DNA of 64,000 bases from Candidatus Baltobacteraceae bacterium (GTDB lineage Bacteria > Vulcanimicrobiota > Vulcanimicrobiia > Vulcanimicrobiales > Vulcanimicrobiaceae), in the NCBI GenBank assembly GCA_035502855.1, contig DATJTX010000025.1, positions 59,242 through 123,241 on the forward strand, given 5' to 3'. The notes beneath the pieces were generated by a model. That model searched no databases. It was not told the origin of the DNA and saw only the letters and a list, made by a program, of their open reading frames with translations. Both the position numbers and the translations under genes were made by a program. Of the stretch, positions 38,928 through 49,614 are shown piece by piece (positions within the stretch are counted from its first letter, which is position 1; every line of letters starts with the position of its first letter).

Positions 38928-39347
38928 ATGACCAAGGCGGAACTCTTTAGCGAGTATGCCTCGTATCACACGGATCGCCGGAACCGCGCTTGCCACGCGG
39001 TCGGCATTCCGTTGATCTTGCTCGGTACGATGGGCGTTCTACATCTGGTCGCTCTCGGGCCGATCGATCTCGCGATTCTGGCCGGCGTGGCGACTCTCGT
39101 GTACTACGCTTCAATCGATCCTCGGGGTGCGCTGATCTCCACGGTGCTCTTCGCGATCTTGTACTTGATCGCGGTCCGGTTGCCGTGGCAGGTTGACGTC
39201 GCAGCGCTCGTTCTCGGCTGGATTCTCCAGCTCGTCGGCCACCGGTTTGAGGGAACCAAGCCGAAGTTCTTGGAGAATTTGGTCTACCTGTTGATCGGGC
39301 CGCTGTACTTTTTCGAAGAGATCTTCGATTCCGTTCTCGGAACATGA
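38928..39347 (+). CDS. Mpo1/DUF962-like membrane protein
   Basis: The 139-residue protein begins MTKAELFSEYASYHTDRRNRACH, then HAVGIPLILLG, and ends LENLVYLLIGPLYFFEEI. This matches DUF962, whose yeast member Mpo1 is an Fe(II) dioxygenase that alpha-oxidises 2-hydroxy fatty acids. The conserved histidines (YHTDRRNRACHAVGIP and LVGHRFEG) are present, and four membrane helices fit the family. Start ATG 38928 gives the canonical length. It diverges from the amidohydrolase gene with 100 bp between starts and is followed by the zinc-ribbon gene 22 bases later. Confidence 0.8.
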   Translation: MTKAELFSEYASYHTDRRNRACHAVGIPLILLGTMGVLHLVALGPIDLAILAGVATLVYYASIDPRGALISTVLFAILYLIAVRLPWQVDVAALVLGWILQLVGHRFEGTKPKFLENLVYLLIGPLYFFEEIFDSVLGT

Positions 39348-39369
39348 GGCTTCAAGGAGTTACTCGTTC

Positions 39370-39693
39370 GTGTACGTCGATGAAATGTTGAATTGCGTGG
39401 ATTGCGGTGGCCAGTTCGTCTTCAGCGCCGGGGAGCAGCGCTTTTACGAGCAGAAGGGCTTTCAGAACAAGCCGAACCGGTGTCCCGACTGCCGGTCGGC
39501 GCGCAAGGCGATGCGCTCGCAAAATGCGGGCGGAGGAGGGGGAGCCGATCGCGCGCCGCGGCCGCGCGAGATGTTCCAAGCCACCTGCAGCAACTGCGGC
39601 GGTGTGGCCGAGGTGCCCTTCAATCCGCGCGGAGACAAGCCCGTCTATTGCCGCGACTGCTTTCAATCGCGCCCGTCCGCGCAGCGCTACTGA
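39370..39693 (+). CDS. Zinc-ribbon protein with two CxxC pairs
   Basis: The 107-residue protein contains two zinc-ribbon-like knuckle sets: CVDCGG...CPDC (about residues 9-42) and CSNCGG...CRDC (about 73-98), joined by a Gly/Arg/Pro linker. The N-terminal part (YVDEMLNCVDCGGQFVFSAGEQRFYEQKGF) matches a widely distributed small zinc-binding family often annotated only as zinc-ribbon domain protein. It may be a nucleic-acid-binding or translation-associated factor. Start is GTG 39370, preceded by AAGGAG 9 bases upstream. It follows the Mpo1-like gene closely but a functional link is not evident. Confidence 0.8.
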   Translation: MYVDEMLNCVDCGGQFVFSAGEQRFYEQKGFQNKPNRCPDCRSARKAMRSQNAGGGGGADRAPRPREMFQATCSNCGGVAEVPFNPRGDKPVYCRDCFQSRPSAQRY

Positions 39694-39697
39694 GCGC

Positions 39698-39719
39698 GGC
39701 GTTTCCTTGGCGTTTCCTT
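39698..39719 (+). repeat. 11-bp tandem repeat
   Basis: GGCGTTTCCTT occurs twice in direct tandem (39698-39708 and 39709-39719) in the 74-bp space between the convergent zinc-ribbon and symporter genes. No hairpin accompanies it; it looks like local slippage. Confidence 0.6.
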
Positions 39720-39767
39720 AGGGGAGGGACTGCTTGCCGGTGGACTCCCGGTCGACCGGTCGCTGTG

Positions 39768-41216
39768 CTAGAGCGGCGCCGGTTCGGGCGCCGGCGTCCG
39801 AGCGGGTAGCAACAGCGAGACGCCGACCAGCACGATCACGTTGGCGACGAGGCCGACGAAGCCGGCGTTGATCCCGAACGGCGCGATGCCCTGGGCCGCG
39901 AGCGTGCAGGCGAGGACGATTCCCACGACGATCCCGGCGGTAACGCCGGCGGTCGTCGTCCGTTTCCAGTAACACCCGAACGCGTAAGCCGGCATGAACT
40001 GCGAGATGCCGTTGTAGGTGAGCAGCAGCAGATCGACCAGCGTCGTGCGGTAGGCGAGCCACAGGCCGAGCGCGAGAAGTCCCATCACCACCACCATCAG
40101 GCGCGTGAGGCGCAGGCGTCCCTCGTCCTCGCGACCGATGCCGAAGAGATCGCTGCCGATGTTTTTCGACACGACGCTCGCGGTGCTGAGCAGCAGCGCG
40201 GTCGAGGGCACGAGCGCGCACAGCGCTCCGGCGCCTGCAACGAAGCCGAGCACCCACGGCGGGTAGTAGCGCGTGATGACCGCGAGGAACGACTGATCGG
40301 CGGCCGGTCCTTTCAGACCCGGCACGATCAGCAGCGCCGAGAATCCGGCGAAGAAGATCAACAGCATCACCAGCTGATAGATCGGCAAGAACATCGCGTT
40401 GCGGCGCAGCACGTTTTCGTCCTTGGCGGAGAAAATGGCAGCGATCGATTGCGGCCCGGAAAAGAATCCGAGCCCAGTCAACAGCACGGTCGAGACGTAC
40501 CAAAGCGAACCCTTCGGTGCGCTCAGAGCGCCGAGGACCAGGCGTTCCGGATGCGCGCGCAGGACCTGATCGAACAATGCCGCGGGCGATCCGAAAAACT
40601 GGAGCGGAATCGCGATGCCGACGAAGATCAACGCGCCGATGACCAACGTGTCCTTGAGAATGCTGGCCCAGGCCGTGCCGCGCAAGCCGGTGACGAAGAC
40701 GAAGGCGATGATGAGCACGAAGGCGGCGACGGCGCCCACGACCGGGTCGATCGCGCCGTGGCCGGCGACGGTCAAAAAGATCTGCAGTGCGGAGAGCTGG
40801 AGGGTCACGTACGGGATCAGCGCGACGACCGCGATGATCGAAACCAGCGTCGTGAGCAAGCGGCTGTTGTAGCGCGTCTGGATCAAGTCGGGAAGGGTCA
40901 GGAGATTGTGTTCCTTTCCCAGGCGCCAGATCCACGGGAAGAGGAAATAATAGAAGATGTAGCCGCACGTGCCGTACGCCATGATGTAAAACGCGGGCGC
41001 ACCGAACGTGTACGTCCAACCTGCGGCGCCCAGGAAGGTGAAGCTGGTGTAGATCTCTCCGGCCAGCAAGACCCACAGAAAAACCGTTCCGAAGCCGCGC
41101 CCGCCGACGATATAATCTTGCGGCGACATCGAGATCCAACGCACGCTCACCAGCGCAAAGATGACCGTGCCGATGACGATGACGGCGATGATGCCGAGCG
41201 CGATCGTTGCGTTCAC
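39768..41216 (-). CDS. Sodium:solute symporter (SSS family)
   Basis: The 482-residue transporter has about 13 hydrophobic helices and family landmarks: SPQDYIVGGRGFG at the first loop, LLTLPDLIQTRYNSRLL, LPYVTLQL-like core helices (ALIPYVTLQLSALQ), GLGFFSGPQSIAA, and CALVPSTALLLSTASVVSKNI. SSS members import sugars, amino acids, carboxylates, urea or vitamins with Na+; the substrate is not evident. Start is GTG 41216, which overlaps the stop of the DUF3311 gene as GTGA, so the two are translationally coupled, a pairing known for this SSS branch. A longer frame to 41408 is shadow over DUF3311. Confidence 0.88.
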   Translation of the reverse strand: MNATIALGIIAVIVIGTVIFALVSVRWISMSPQDYIVGGRGFGTVFLWVLLAGEIYTSFTFLGAAGWTYTFGAPAFYIMAYGTCGYIFYYFLFPWIWRLGKEHNLLTLPDLIQTRYNSRLLTTLVSIIAVVALIPYVTLQLSALQIFLTVAGHGAIDPVVGAVAAFVLIIAFVFVTGLRGTAWASILKDTLVIGALIFVGIAIPLQFFGSPAALFDQVLRAHPERLVLGALSAPKGSLWYVSTVLLTGLGFFSGPQSIAAIFSAKDENVLRRNAMFLPIYQLVMLLIFFAGFSALLIVPGLKGPAADQSFLAVITRYYPPWVLGFVAGAGALCALVPSTALLLSTASVVSKNIGSDLFGIGREDEGRLRLTRLMVVVMGLLALGLWLAYRTTLVDLLLLTYNGISQFMPAYAFGCYWKRTTTAGVTAGIVVGIVLACTLAAQGIAPFGINAGFVGLVANVIVLVGVSLLLPARTPAPEPAPL

Positions 41217-41401
41217 CAGTGACCCTCGATGCGTCCGACCCACCACATGAAGATCGGAGTCACGATCACCCAGAACGCGATCCAGGCGAGGAGAAACGGC
41301 AAGCCGAGGATCCGCGGCTCGACGCGATTGACGAACGGCACCGCGACGGAAAGCGCGCCGAAGGGAATGGCCGCAAGCAGGAAGCGAAACCGTCGCTGCA
41401 T
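41213..41401 (-). CDS. DUF3311 small membrane protein, SSS partner
   Basis: The 62-residue protein has two membrane helices ([19 protein letters not shown] and [20 protein letters not shown]) around an EPRILGLP turn and ends VGRIEGHW. This is the DUF3311 layout: small proteins usually encoded directly before a sodium:solute symporter gene and thought to be an accessory subunit. Its stop overlaps the symporter GTG (GTGA). It is 50 bases from the divergent 2-aminobenzoyl-CoA monooxygenase start, so the two units may share regulation. Confidence 0.85.
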   Translation of the reverse strand: MQRRFRFLLAAIPFGALSVAVPFVNRVEPRILGLPFLLAWIAFWVIVTPIFMWWVGRIEGHW

Positions 41402-41451
41402 CTATCACACAGCTTTATGACGGCCGCGAGTGCATTCCTGGAATCCGTACG

Positions 41452-43719
41452 ATGAGAATCGTCTTCGTCGGGGGCGGCCCAGCCGGTTTGTACGCGGCGA
41501 TCCTCGCAAAGCAGCGATTCCCCGACTGGCCGTTGACCGTACTCGAGCGTAACGCGCGCAATGACACCTTCGGATGGGGTGTCGTGTTTTCGGACGCGAC
41601 GCTGGAGAATTTGCAGGCCGCCGACGCGTCGACCTACGCGTCGATCACGCAGGCATTCTATCATTGGGACGATATCGAGATCCATCGCGAGGGTGAAGCC
41701 GTCACCTCGGGCGGACACGGGTTTTCGGGCATCGCGCGCAAGCGGCTGCTGCAAATCCTGGCCGATCGCGCCGTCGAATTGGGCGTGGACGTGCGATTTC
41801 GAACCGACGTCGACGACGTCGCGGCGCTGCGTGCGTCGTACGATCTCGTCGTGGGGAGCGATGGCGTCAATAGCCGCGTTCGAGCGGCATTTTCGGAGGC
41901 GTTCGAGCCCGATCTCGATCGCCGCCGCTGCCGCTACGTGTGGTTGGGGACGACGCTCCCGCTCGATGCGTTCACGTTTCTCTTCGAGCGCACGCAGCAC
42001 GGCTGGTTTACCGTCCATGCCTATCGCTTTGACGAGCGAACCAGCACGTTTATCGTCGAAACCCGTGAAGAGACGTGGCTCGCGCACGAACTCGATCGCG
42101 CCGACACGGCGCAAACGCTTGCATTCTGCGAGCAGCTCTTCGCCAAATACTTGCGCGGCCATCGGCTGATGGCGAACAGCGCGCACCTGCGGGGACGCGA
42201 TTGGATCAATTTCGTGCGGGTCAGCAACCGCCGTTGGGTGCACGAAAACGTGGTGCTGCTCGGTGACGCCGCGCATACGGCGCATTTCTCGGTCGGTTCG
42301 GGAACCAAGCTTGCGCTTGAGGACGCCATCGGATGGGCCGACGCGCTGGCCTCGCCGCTCGGACTGGGCGCGGCGCTCGAGCGCTACGAAGCGGAGCGGA
42401 AGATCGAGGTCCTCAAGCTGCAGAACGCGGCACGAAACTCGACCGAATGGTTCGAGAACGTCGCGCGTTACGCGTCGTTGCCGGTGCCGCAATTCGCTTA
42501 CAGCTTGCTTACGCGCAGTCAGCGGATCGGTCACGAAAACCTCCGGCTGCGCGATACAGGGTATGTCGAGCGGATCGAGTCTTGGCTCGGAGCGGGGACT
42601 CCGGCCCCGCCGATGTTCAATCCGTTCCGTTTGCGCGAAATGACGTTGCGCAACCGCGTTGTCGTATCGCCCATGGATATGTACAGCGCGGTCGACGGTC
42701 TTCCCAACGACTTTCACCTCGTGCATCTCGGTGCGCGCGCGCTGGGCGGCGCCGGTTTGGTGTTCACCGAGATGGCCTGCGTCTCGCGCGAGGGCCGCAT
42801 CTCGCCCGGCTGCTGCGGGATGTACCTGCCGGAACACCTCGCAGCGTGGCGGCGGATCGTCGGCTTCGTGCACGAGTTCAGCGGCGCCAAGATCGCGCTG
42901 CAGCTCGGGCACAGCGGGCCGAAGGGCTCGACCAAACTGATGTGGGAAGGCATGGACGAGCCGCTCGAGGCGGAGAACTGGGCGGTGGTCGGCCCTTCCG
43001 CGCTGCCCTATTCGTCACGTCATCAGACGCCCGCCGAGCTCGATCGCGCGCAGATGGATACGATCCGGCGTCAATTCGAGGCCGCGACACGAATGGGAAT
43101 CGAAGCCGGCTTCGATTTGCTCGAACTGCACTGCGCGCATGGCTATCTGCTCTCGAGTTTCATCACGCCGCTGCGCAACCGCCGGAGCGACGAATACGGC
43201 GGTTCGCTCCCGAACCGGCTGCGCTATCCGCTCGAGGTCTTTGCAGCGATGCGTGCGATCTGGCCGGCGCAGCGCCCGATGTCGGTGCGCATTTCCGCGA
43301 CCGACTGGATGGATGGCGGGATCACCGGCGACGACGCGGTCCAGATCGCGCGCGCCTTTGCCGCGGCCGGTGCGGATCTGATCGACGTGTCGACCGGGCA
43401 GACCGACCCGCGCGCAGCTCCGGTCTACGGCCGGCTCTTCCAGACCCCCTACGCCGATCGCATTCGCAATGAAGCCGGCATCGCGACCATGGCGGTCGGC
43501 AACGTGACCGACGCGGATCAGGTCAACGCGATCGTGGCCGCCGGCCGTGCCGATCTGGTTGCGCTCGGACGGCCGCACCTCGCCGATCCGGCCTGGACCC
43601 TGCACGCCGCGGCGCAACTCGGTTACGAAGGCGATCTTTGGCCGGTCCAATATCTCCCGGGGAAAGCCCAGCTCGAACGCCTGCTCGCGCGCCAGCAAGG
43701 AGCCACGCATGTCGTCTGA
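41452..43719 (+). CDS. Fused FAD monooxygenase / old-yellow-enzyme reductase (2-aminobenzoyl-CoA or salicylyl-CoA type)
   Basis: The 755-residue protein joins two flavoenzymes. Residues 1-385 are a class A FAD hydroxylase: [16 protein letters not shown] at the N-terminus, [13 protein letters not shown], and [27 protein letters not shown]. Residues about 395-740 are an old-yellow-enzyme (FMN) reductase: [61 protein letters not shown], and [13 protein letters not shown]. This exact fusion is known in 2-aminobenzoyl-CoA monooxygenase/reductase, which hydroxylates and reduces the aromatic ring of anthraniloyl-CoA, and in salicylyl-CoA 5-hydroxylase. The surrounding CoA ligase, hydratase, dehydrogenase and RidA genes favour the anthranilate route. 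An SDR gene overlaps its end by 11 bp. Confidence 0.85.
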   Translation: MRIVFVGGGPAGLYAAILAKQRFPDWPLTVLERNARNDTFGWGVVFSDATLENLQAADASTYASITQAFYHWDDIEIHREGEAVTSGGHGFSGIARKRLLQILADRAVELGVDVRFRTDVDDVAALRASYDLVVGSDGVNSRVRAAFSEAFEPDLDRRRCRYVWLGTTLPLDAFTFLFERTQHGWFTVHAYRFDERTSTFIVETREETWLAHELDRADTAQTLAFCEQLFAKYLRGHRLMANSAHLRGRDWINFVRVSNRRWVHENVVLLGDAAHTAHFSVGSGTKLALEDAIGWADALASPLGLGAALERYEAERKIEVLKLQNAARNSTEWFENVARYASLPVPQFAYSLLTRSQRIGHENLRLRDTGYVERIESWLGAGTPAPPMFNPFRLREMTLRNRVVVSPMDMYSAVDGLPNDFHLVHLGARALGGAGLVFTEMACVSREGRISPGCCGMYLPEHLAAWRRIVGFVHEFSGAKIALQLGHSGPKGSTKLMWEGMDEPLEAENWAVVGPSALPYSSRHQTPAELDRAQMDTIRRQFEAATRMGIEAGFDLLELHCAHGYLLSSFITPLRNRRSDEYGGSLPNRLRYPLEVFAAMRAIWPAQRPMSVRISATDWMDGGITGDDAVQIARAFAAAGADLIDVSTGQTDPRAAPVYGRLFQTPYADRIRNEAGIATMAVGNVTDADQVNAIVAAGRADLVALGRPHLADPAWTLHAAAQLGYEGDLWPVQYLPGKAQLERLLARQQGATHVV

Positions 43720-44461
43720 TTACACAGCCATTCTCACCGGCAAACACGCGCTGGTGACCGGCGGTGCGCGCGGAATCGGCGAGGGCATCGCGCGCGCGCT
43801 GGCGCGCCACGGCGCGCGGGTGAGCGTGGTGAGCCGTCAGCCCGCGGCGGTCGATGCCGATTTTACGACGGCGCAAGCCGACGTTCGCGATGAAGAGCAG
43901 GTACGGCGTGCGTTCGCGATCTGCCGCAAGGCTAACGGGCCGGTCGAGATTCTGGTCAACAACTCCGGCATCGCCGACTCCGCGCCGCTGATTCGTACGT
44001 CGCTTGCACTTTTCGAGCGCGTCGTGGGAACCAACCTCACCGGCACCTTCCTGTGCAGTCGCGAAGCTTCCCAGGATATGCTGATCGCGAAGTGGGGCCG
44101 CATTCTCAACATCGCAAGCATCGCCGGTTTGCACGGCGCGCCCTATATTTCCGCGTACTGCGCCAGCAAACACGGCGTGGTCGGTTTCACGCGCGCGATC
44201 GCGGCCGAATTCGGCGGTACGGGCGTCACGGCTAACGCGATCTGCCCCGGGTACACCGAAACCGATATGATGCGGTTGGCGATCGAAAAGATCGTCACGC
44301 ACACCGGCGCCAGCGAGGATTCGGCGCGCTCCACGCTTGCTCAGATGAATCCCGAGGGCCGCATCGCGACCGTCGGCGATGTTGCGCAAGCGGCGCTCGA
44401 GCTGATCTGCGGTGAAAAGAACGGCGTCTCGCTGATCGTTCCCGGAGGGGAAGAGGCGTAA
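43709..44461 (+). CDS. Short-chain dehydrogenase/reductase (SDR)
   Basis: The 250-residue enzyme is a classical SDR: the nucleotide motif [14 protein letters not shown] in [12 protein letters not shown], catalytic Ser in NIASIAG, and Tyr/Lys in [11 protein letters not shown], with PGYTETDM after it. It would reduce or oxidise a hydroxyl/keto group using NAD(P)H. The ATG at 43709 is preceded by AAGGAG and overlaps the monooxygenase stop region by 11 bp, so translation is likely coupled. A 3-hydroxyacyl-CoA or cyclohexane-ol oxidation step in the aromatic-CoA pathway is the natural role. The long upstream frame to 43547 is shadow. Confidence 0.88.
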   Translation: MSSDYTAILTGKHALVTGGARGIGEGIARALARHGARVSVVSRQPAAVDADFTTAQADVRDEEQVRRAFAICRKANGPVEILVNNSGIADSAPLIRTSLALFERVVGTNLTGTFLCSREASQDMLIAKWGRILNIASIAGLHGAPYISAYCASKHGVVGFTRAIAAEFGGTGVTANAICPGYTETDMMRLAIEKIVTHTGASEDSARSTLAQMNPEGRIATVGDVAQAALELICGEKNGVSLIVPGGEEA

Positions 44462-44484
44462 CACGCTCATGGTGAGCGCGTTCG

Positions 44485-46005
44485 TCATGCGCCGTACCAG
44501 CGCAGGTGCGGCCAGATTCGGTCGAGCAGCATCGTCGGTCCGGTGCAGAGATAGATCGGCGAGGGTCCCTCAACCACCCACTTGAGCGGTTCGTTCGAGG
44601 TGCGGACGAGCCGGCACGATGTGTAGAACTGCTTCAACAGTTCGAACCGGGTGGCGCCGATCGCGATCATCGGGTTGCCGCTGTACCCGTGTGTGCCCCA
44701 GAGCCAGTAGGTGTTCTGGCTGCCGATGACGGGTGGCAATCCGTATGCCGGGCCGAAGAGATCGATCGCGCCGGCGTCCGCGTAGGTGTCGGCGTAAATC
44801 GCGGTTGCGGCGCGCGTTGCCGGCGGAAGCGCGTCGTACACCGACGCGACGTCGCGCGCAAGACGATCCCAACCGAACTCTTCGGCGTAGACCGGTTGGA
44901 TGAGCCGCGGCGGTGTTCCGGTGAGCCCGAGCGCATGCGAATACGCGATGAATCCGTCGACCGGCAATACGGGAATCGAGAGCGGCATCGTCGCAATGCC
45001 CGTTGCCGCGAGCGCGGCGAGCAATGCGATCCGCAGCCATGCGGCGGCGCGTTCCACCACCACCGCGCCGGTCGCGAGCAGCGCGCCGTAGATCCCGATG
45101 ACGTAGTAACCCTTGGCTTCCAGCAGCACGGCCGCGATGAACAGCGCGACGTATGCCACCGGCAGGAAGCGTAGCGCCCGCAGGCGCGGCCAGACGAACG
45201 GCGCGATCAAGCCGCACAGCCAAACCGGCGCGGCCAGTGGATTGGTATAGACGAGTTGTTCGGTCGCGAAGCTGAGCGCATTTGCGGCGATGTTCTGCGA
45301 TTCCAAGAGCCAGCCGTTGTTGAAAGCGTGCCGATGCGCAGCATCGCCTTGCAGCACGGCGAGGAACGGCCAGCCGTGCGCCGCTTGCCACCAGAGATTC
45401 GGCAGCATCAACGCGACGATGATCGCCGCACAGATCGCAAACCAGGCTGTCGCGAGCGCCCGCCGCTCACGCGTCGCGAGCAAACCGATCAGCAACGCCG
45501 CGAGCAGCAGCGCCATCGAGTACTTGCCGTAGAGTCCGAAGGTCGCCGCGCCTGCGAGCGCGAGCCACGTCTTCGGAGCGGTCCCTCGACTGCGCGGGAT
45601 GACAAGCGCGATGCAGCACCAAATGACGAGCGTCCACGAGAGCGGCTCGAACGAAGTCGTCGTCAGAACGTTGCCGAGCAGCAGATACGCCGGCGTGAGT
45701 GCGAGAGCAATGCCCGCGAGCCACTGCGCGAAGCGGCCGCCGCCGAGCTCGCGCGTGATGTGCACTCCAACGTAGACCGTGAGCGCCGCGGCAACGCACG
45801 GCAAAACGCGCAACGCGAGCAGGTTATCGTGGAACGGCTGCGCGAGCCATGCAACCACCGCGACGAGCGGCGGTTGATCGACGTAGCCCCACGCGAGATG
45901 ACGACCGCACGCGATGAAATAGAGTTCGTCGCGAAAATAGCCGTAGCGCCATGCCGTGCCGAGATGCAGCGCGGCGGCGGCGAGCGCGATTGCAATGCCG
46001 ATCAC
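44485..46005 (-). CDS. GT39/ArnT-like membrane glycosyltransferase
   Basis: The 506-residue integral membrane protein has about 10-12 helices in its first 350 residues and a C-terminal soluble part. The extracytoplasmic loop after helix 1 reads [14 protein letters not shown], then GYVDQPPL, the acidic-aromatic pattern used by the PMT/ArnT (GT-C) family, whose enzymes transfer sugars from polyprenyl-phosphate donors. The predicted acceptor is unknown. It lies on the minus strand in the middle of the aromatic-CoA catabolic cluster, between the SDR and the enoyl-CoA hydratase, 23 and 58 bases from them. It therefore looks like an insertion into an older plus-strand operon. Confidence 0.8.
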   Translation of the reverse strand: MIGIAIALAAAALHLGTAWRYGYFRDELYFIACGRHLAWGYVDQPPLVAVVAWLAQPFHDNLLALRVLPCVAAALTVYVGVHITRELGGGRFAQWLAGIALALTPAYLLLGNVLTTTSFEPLSWTLVIWCCIALVIPRSRGTAPKTWLALAGAATFGLYGKYSMALLLAALLIGLLATRERRALATAWFAICAAIIVALMLPNLWWQAAHGWPFLAVLQGDAAHRHAFNNGWLLESQNIAANALSFATEQLVYTNPLAAPVWLCGLIAPFVWPRLRALRFLPVAYVALFIAAVLLEAKGYYVIGIYGALLATGAVVVERAAAWLRIALLAALAATGIATMPLSIPVLPVDGFIAYSHALGLTGTPPRLIQPVYAEEFGWDRLARDVASVYDALPPATRAATAIYADTYADAGAIDLFGPAYGLPPVIGSQNTYWLWGTHGYSGNPMIAIGATRFELLKQFYTSCRLVRTSNEPLKWVVEGPSPIYLCTGPTMLLDRIWPHLRWYGA

Positions 46006-46063
46006 TCGCTTCCAACCGCCATACGGCAGGAATTATGCGCTCGGTGGGCCGACCCTTGCGGCG

Positions 46064-46852
46064 ATGACCAAGGCTCGCTTCGCCATTGCCGATCGTGTTG
46101 CCGTCGTTACGCTCGACCGTCCCGAGCGCAAGAACCCACTTACCTTCGAACTCTACGCGCAATTGCGCGACTGGTTTCGAGCGCTCCCGGACGAACCGTC
46201 GATCAAAGCCGTGGTCGTGACCGGAGCGGGCGAGAACTTCTGCTCGGGAGGCGATGTTCACGAGATCATCGGACCGCTCACCGCGCGCCCGCTCGCCGAA
46301 TTGCTGGAGTTCACGCAAATGACCGGCGATCTGGTCAAAGCGATGCGCGCGGCTCCGCAGCCGATCGTCGCGGCGATCGACGGCGTCTGCGCCGGGGCCG
46401 GGGCGGCGCTCGCGATGGCCAGCGACTTACGATACGGCACCGCACGCTCGCAGGTGGCATTTCTCTTCGTCCGTGTGGGACTCGCCGGATGCGACATGGG
46501 CGCCTGCGCGATGCTGCCGCGTATCGTCGGCCTCGGTCGCGCGACCGAGCTGCTCTACTCCGGACGCGCGCTCGACGGCGAGGAAGCGCGCGCGTGGGGA
46601 TTCTACAACGAGCTGGTCTCGCCGGAGGATCTGCTCGCGCGGGCAACGCAGACGGCGCGAGAGCTCGCGCACGGACCAACGCTGGCGCATGCGATGACGA
46701 AGCGCATGCTGCGCGACGAGTGGGAAATGCCGCTCGATGCGGCAATCGATGCGGAAGCACGGGCTCAGGCCGCCTTGATGCAATCCGAAGATTTTCGGCG
46801 CGCCTATGAAGCGTTCACGCAACGGCGCACGCCGGTCTTCGAAGGAAACTAA
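46064..46852 (+). CDS. Enoyl-CoA hydratase/isomerase family protein
   Basis: The 262-residue crotonase-fold enzyme shows the family core: [23 protein letters not shown], the oxyanion segment [13 protein letters not shown], and [22 protein letters not shown], followed by [22 protein letters not shown]. The usual catalytic Glu positions are not both evident (GLAGCDMG where many hydratases have PELG), so it may act on a ring enoyl-CoA or as an isomerase or ring-cleaving hydrolase. Start ATG 46064 begins family-like sequence; the frame is open to 45956 over the divergent glycosyltransferase. The acyl-CoA dehydrogenase starts 2 bases after its stop. Confidence 0.86.
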   Translation: MTKARFAIADRVAVVTLDRPERKNPLTFELYAQLRDWFRALPDEPSIKAVVVTGAGENFCSGGDVHEIIGPLTARPLAELLEFTQMTGDLVKAMRAAPQPIVAAIDGVCAGAGAALAMASDLRYGTARSQVAFLFVRVGLAGCDMGACAMLPRIVGLGRATELLYSGRALDGEEARAWGFYNELVSPEDLLARATQTARELAHGPTLAHAMTKRMLRDEWEMPLDAAIDAEARAQAALMQSEDFRRAYEAFTQRRTPVFEGN

Positions 46853-46853
46853 G

Positions 46854-47990
46854 ATGCCGATGAACGGGCGTGCGCTAGAATGGCCCTTCTTCGACGACGA
46901 GCATCGCGCGTTCGCGGATGCGATCGAAAGCTGGCTCGAGGAGAATCCGGTCTTCGAAGACGAAGCGGCGCCCGATTCGAGCGTGCGCACGTGGGTGCGC
47001 GCGCTGGGCGACGCCGGCTGGTTGCGCGCCTGCATCGACCTGGACGTACGGGCGCTTTGCCTGGCGCGTGAACGCCTCGCGTACCGTTCCGCACTCGCCG
47101 ACTTCGCGTTCGCGATGCAAGGGCTCGGCAGCGGGGCGATTTCGTTGTTCGGCTCGCCGGCGATGCGTTCGCGGTACCTCGACGCCGTCGCCGCCGGGAA
47201 ATCCATCGCTGCCTTCGCGCTCTCCGAACGCGAGGCAGGCTCGGACGTCGCGGCGATGACCACGCACGCGCGCCGCGACGGCGATCGTTACATCATCAGC
47301 GGCGAGAAGACGTGGATATCCAATGCAACGATCGCCGATTTCTTCGTCGTCTTCGCGCGAACGGGCATGGCGGAGAGCGGCGCCAAGGGGATCTCGGCCT
47401 TCATCCTCGATGCAGGCATTCCGGGATTCGAGGTGCGCGAACGGATCGAAACGATCTCGCCGCATCCGCTCGGCGTGCTCGCGTTCAACGAGTGCGCGAT
47501 ACCCGTCAATCATCGCCTCGGAGAAGAGGGCGAGGGCTTCGCGATCGCAATGGCGACCCTTGACGTTTTTCGCACGACGGTCGGTGCGGCGGCGCTAGGG
47601 TTCGCGCGGCGCGCCTACGACGAGACGCGCGCGCACGCCAAGTCGCGCCAACTCTTCGGTGCGCCGCTGGCCGCGCTTCAACTGACGCAGGCGGCGATCG
47701 CCGATATGGCGGTCGACATCGACGCGTCGGCGCTGCTCGTTTACCGTGCGGCGTGGACCAAGGATTGCGGCGCGGAGCGGGTGACGCGGGAGGCCGCAAT
47801 GGCCAAACTCTATGCCACCGAAGCGGCGGGGCGTATCTGCGATCGCGCCGTGCAGCTGTTCGGCGGGCGCGGCGTCACGCACGGTGAGATCGTCGAACGG
47901 CTCTACCGCGACGTGCGAGCGCTGCGCATCTACGAGGGCGCGAGCGAGGTCCAAAAACTCGTCATCGCACGCGCGAGCTTCGAGGGTTAA
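46854..47990 (+). CDS. Acyl-CoA dehydrogenase
   Basis: The 378-residue flavoprotein has an N-terminal helical domain, [27 protein letters not shown] and [19 protein letters not shown] of the beta domain, and the C-terminal helical part with [28 protein letters not shown] and [10 protein letters not shown], whose Glu is the probable catalytic base. It introduces an alpha-beta double bond into an acyl-CoA, passing electrons to ETF. Here the natural substrate would be a cyclic or ring-opened CoA ester from the aminobenzoyl-CoA pathway. Start ATG 46854 follows GAAGGA and lies 2 bases after the hydratase gene; the ligase GTG is 2 bases past its stop. Confidence 0.9.
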   Translation: MPMNGRALEWPFFDDEHRAFADAIESWLEENPVFEDEAAPDSSVRTWVRALGDAGWLRACIDLDVRALCLARERLAYRSALADFAFAMQGLGSGAISLFGSPAMRSRYLDAVAAGKSIAAFALSEREAGSDVAAMTTHARRDGDRYIISGEKTWISNATIADFFVVFARTGMAESGAKGISAFILDAGIPGFEVRERIETISPHPLGVLAFNECAIPVNHRLGEEGEGFAIAMATLDVFRTTVGAAALGFARRAYDETRAHAKSRQLFGAPLAALQLTQAAIADMAVDIDASALLVYRAAWTKDCGAERVTREAAMAKLYATEAAGRICDRAVQLFGGRGVTHGEIVERLYRDVRALRIYEGASEVQKLVIARASFEG

Positions 47991-47991
47991 C

Positions 47992-49614
47992 GTGGAAGGT
48001 GCTCACGTCGACCGCTTTGCGGAAGATCATCTGCCCCCACCCGACGCGATGCCGGATCTGCGCTTCGATCTGGCCGGACTACACTATCCGCAGCGCATGA
48101 ACGCCGTAAGCTATCTTCTCGATCGGCATATCGAGGACGGCCGCGGAGAGCGGCGCTGCATCGTCGCGCCCGGCGCGATCGATTGGTCGTACGGCGACCT
48201 CCACCGTGCGGTCAACAAGATCGCAAATGTCCTGGTCCGCGATCTCGGTGTCGTGCCGGGGGCGCGGGTGTTGCTGCGCGCACCGAACTCGCCGATGCTC
48301 GCGGCCTGCTGGCTCGCCGTGCTCAAGGCGGGAGCGATCGCGGTCGCGACCATGCCGCTCTATCGGTCGAGCGAGCTGCGGTACATCATCGAGAAAGCGC
48401 GCATCGGGCTCGCGCTGTGCGATGCACGCCTCGGCGAAGAATTGAAGAGCGCCTGCGAGCGCAACCCGAGCATCCGTCTGATCTGGTTCAACAGCGACGC
48501 GCCCGATGCGGTTGAGGCGTTGATGGACGGCGCGCACGAGGATTTCGAAACCGTGCCGACCGCAGCCGATGAGACCGCGCTGATCGCGTTCACCTCGGGC
48601 ACGACCGGCGTGCCGAAGGCGGCGATGCACTTTCATCGCGATCTGATCGCGACCTGCGATACGTACGGCAAACACGTGCTGCGGGCACGTCCCGACGACC
48701 TCTTCACCGGCAGCCCGCCGCTCGCGTTTACGTATGGACTCGGCGGCCTGCTGCTCTTTCCGCTTTATGCCGGGGCGGCGACGCTGCTGCTCGAGCAGGC
48801 CAATCCGGAGCAGCTGCTGCACGCGGTCGGTGAATTCGGCGTAACGACGGTCTTCACCGCGCCGATCGCGTATCGCACGATGTGCCCGATGCTCGAGCGC
48901 TTCGACGTCTCCAGCTTGCATACGTGCGTCTCCGCCGGAGAGACGCTGCCGAAGATCGTCTTCGACGAGTGGCTCGAACGCACGAAGGTGCCCATCCTCG
49001 ACGGAATCGGCAGCACCGAAATGCTGCACATCTTCATCGGGAGCCCGCGCGAGAAGGTGCGTTCGGGTTCGACCGGCCGCGTGGTCGCCGGCTACCTCGC
49101 GCAGATTCACGACGACGAGGGCCATCCGTTGCCGATCGGCGAGGTCGGCCGCCTGGCGGTGAAAGGCCCGACCGGCTGCAAGTATCTCGACGACGAGCGT
49201 CAGCGCGCGTACGTTCAGAACGGTTGGAATTATCCGGGCGATGCCTACCGCATCGACGAAGACGGATATTTCTACTACGTCGCCCGTACCGACGACATGA
49301 TCGTTTCGGCCGGATATAACATATCGGGGCCGGAGGTCGAACAGGCCTTACTCGCGCATGCGCACGTGCGCGAGGCGGCGGTGGTGTCCAAGCCCGATCC
49401 GGTTCACGGCACGAACATCGTCAAGGCCTACGTCGTCGTCGTGGCTGCCGAGCATCGCCACGCACGTAAGGCGGATGAGTTACGCGAGCACGTCAAAGCC
49501 CTGATCGCCCCGTTCAAAGCGCCGCGTGAGATCGAATTCGTCGACGAGTTGCCGCGAACGCACACCGGGAAGGTGCAGCGCTATAAATTGAGGGAACGTG
49601 CGTCTTCCGAATAG
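47992..49614 (+). CDS. Benzoate/2-aminobenzoate-CoA ligase-like enzyme
   Basis: The 540-residue adenylate-forming enzyme has the AMP-binding P-loop FTSGTTGVPKA, the GIGSTEMLHIFIG segment, and the A8/A10 motifs AGYNISGPEVEQALL and RTHTGKVQRYKL, which holds the catalytic lysine. Its N-terminus (AEDHLPPPDAMPDL, NAVSYLLDRHI) and overall layout match the benzoate-CoA and 2-aminobenzoate-CoA ligases. It would activate anthranilate or a related aromatic acid to its CoA thioester, the entry step of the neighbouring pathway. Start is GTG 47992, two bases after the dehydrogenase stop, with GAGGG just upstream. It overlaps the M23 peptidase gene by 17 bp. Confidence 0.85.
   Translation: MEGAHVDRFAEDHLPPPDAMPDLRFDLAGLHYPQRMNAVSYLLDRHIEDGRGERRCIVAPGAIDWSYGDLHRAVNKIANVLVRDLGVVPGARVLLRAPNSPMLAACWLAVLKAGAIAVATMPLYRSSELRYIIEKARIGLALCDARLGEELKSACERNPSIRLIWFNSDAPDAVEALMDGAHEDFETVPTAADETALIAFTSGTTGVPKAAMHFHRDLIATCDTYGKHVLRARPDDLFTGSPPLAFTYGLGGLLLFPLYAGAATLLLEQANPEQLLHAVGEFGVTTVFTAPIAYRTMCPMLERFDVSSLHTCVSAGETLPKIVFDEWLERTKVPILDGIGSTEMLHIFIGSPREKVRSGSTGRVVAGYLAQIHDDEGHPLPIGEVGRLAVKGPTGCKYLDDERQRAYVQNGWNYPGDAYRIDEDGYFYYVARTDDMIVSAGYNISGPEVEQALLAHAHVREAAVVSKPDPVHGTNIVKAYVVVVAAEHRHARKADELREHVKALIAPFKAPREIEFVDELPRTHTGKVQRYKLRERASSE

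Noticed and set aside
41266..42912. A 548-codon minus-strand frame over the monooxygenase and DUF3311 genes
   Set aside because: It covers the certain fused monooxygenase in antisense and has no domain-like content.
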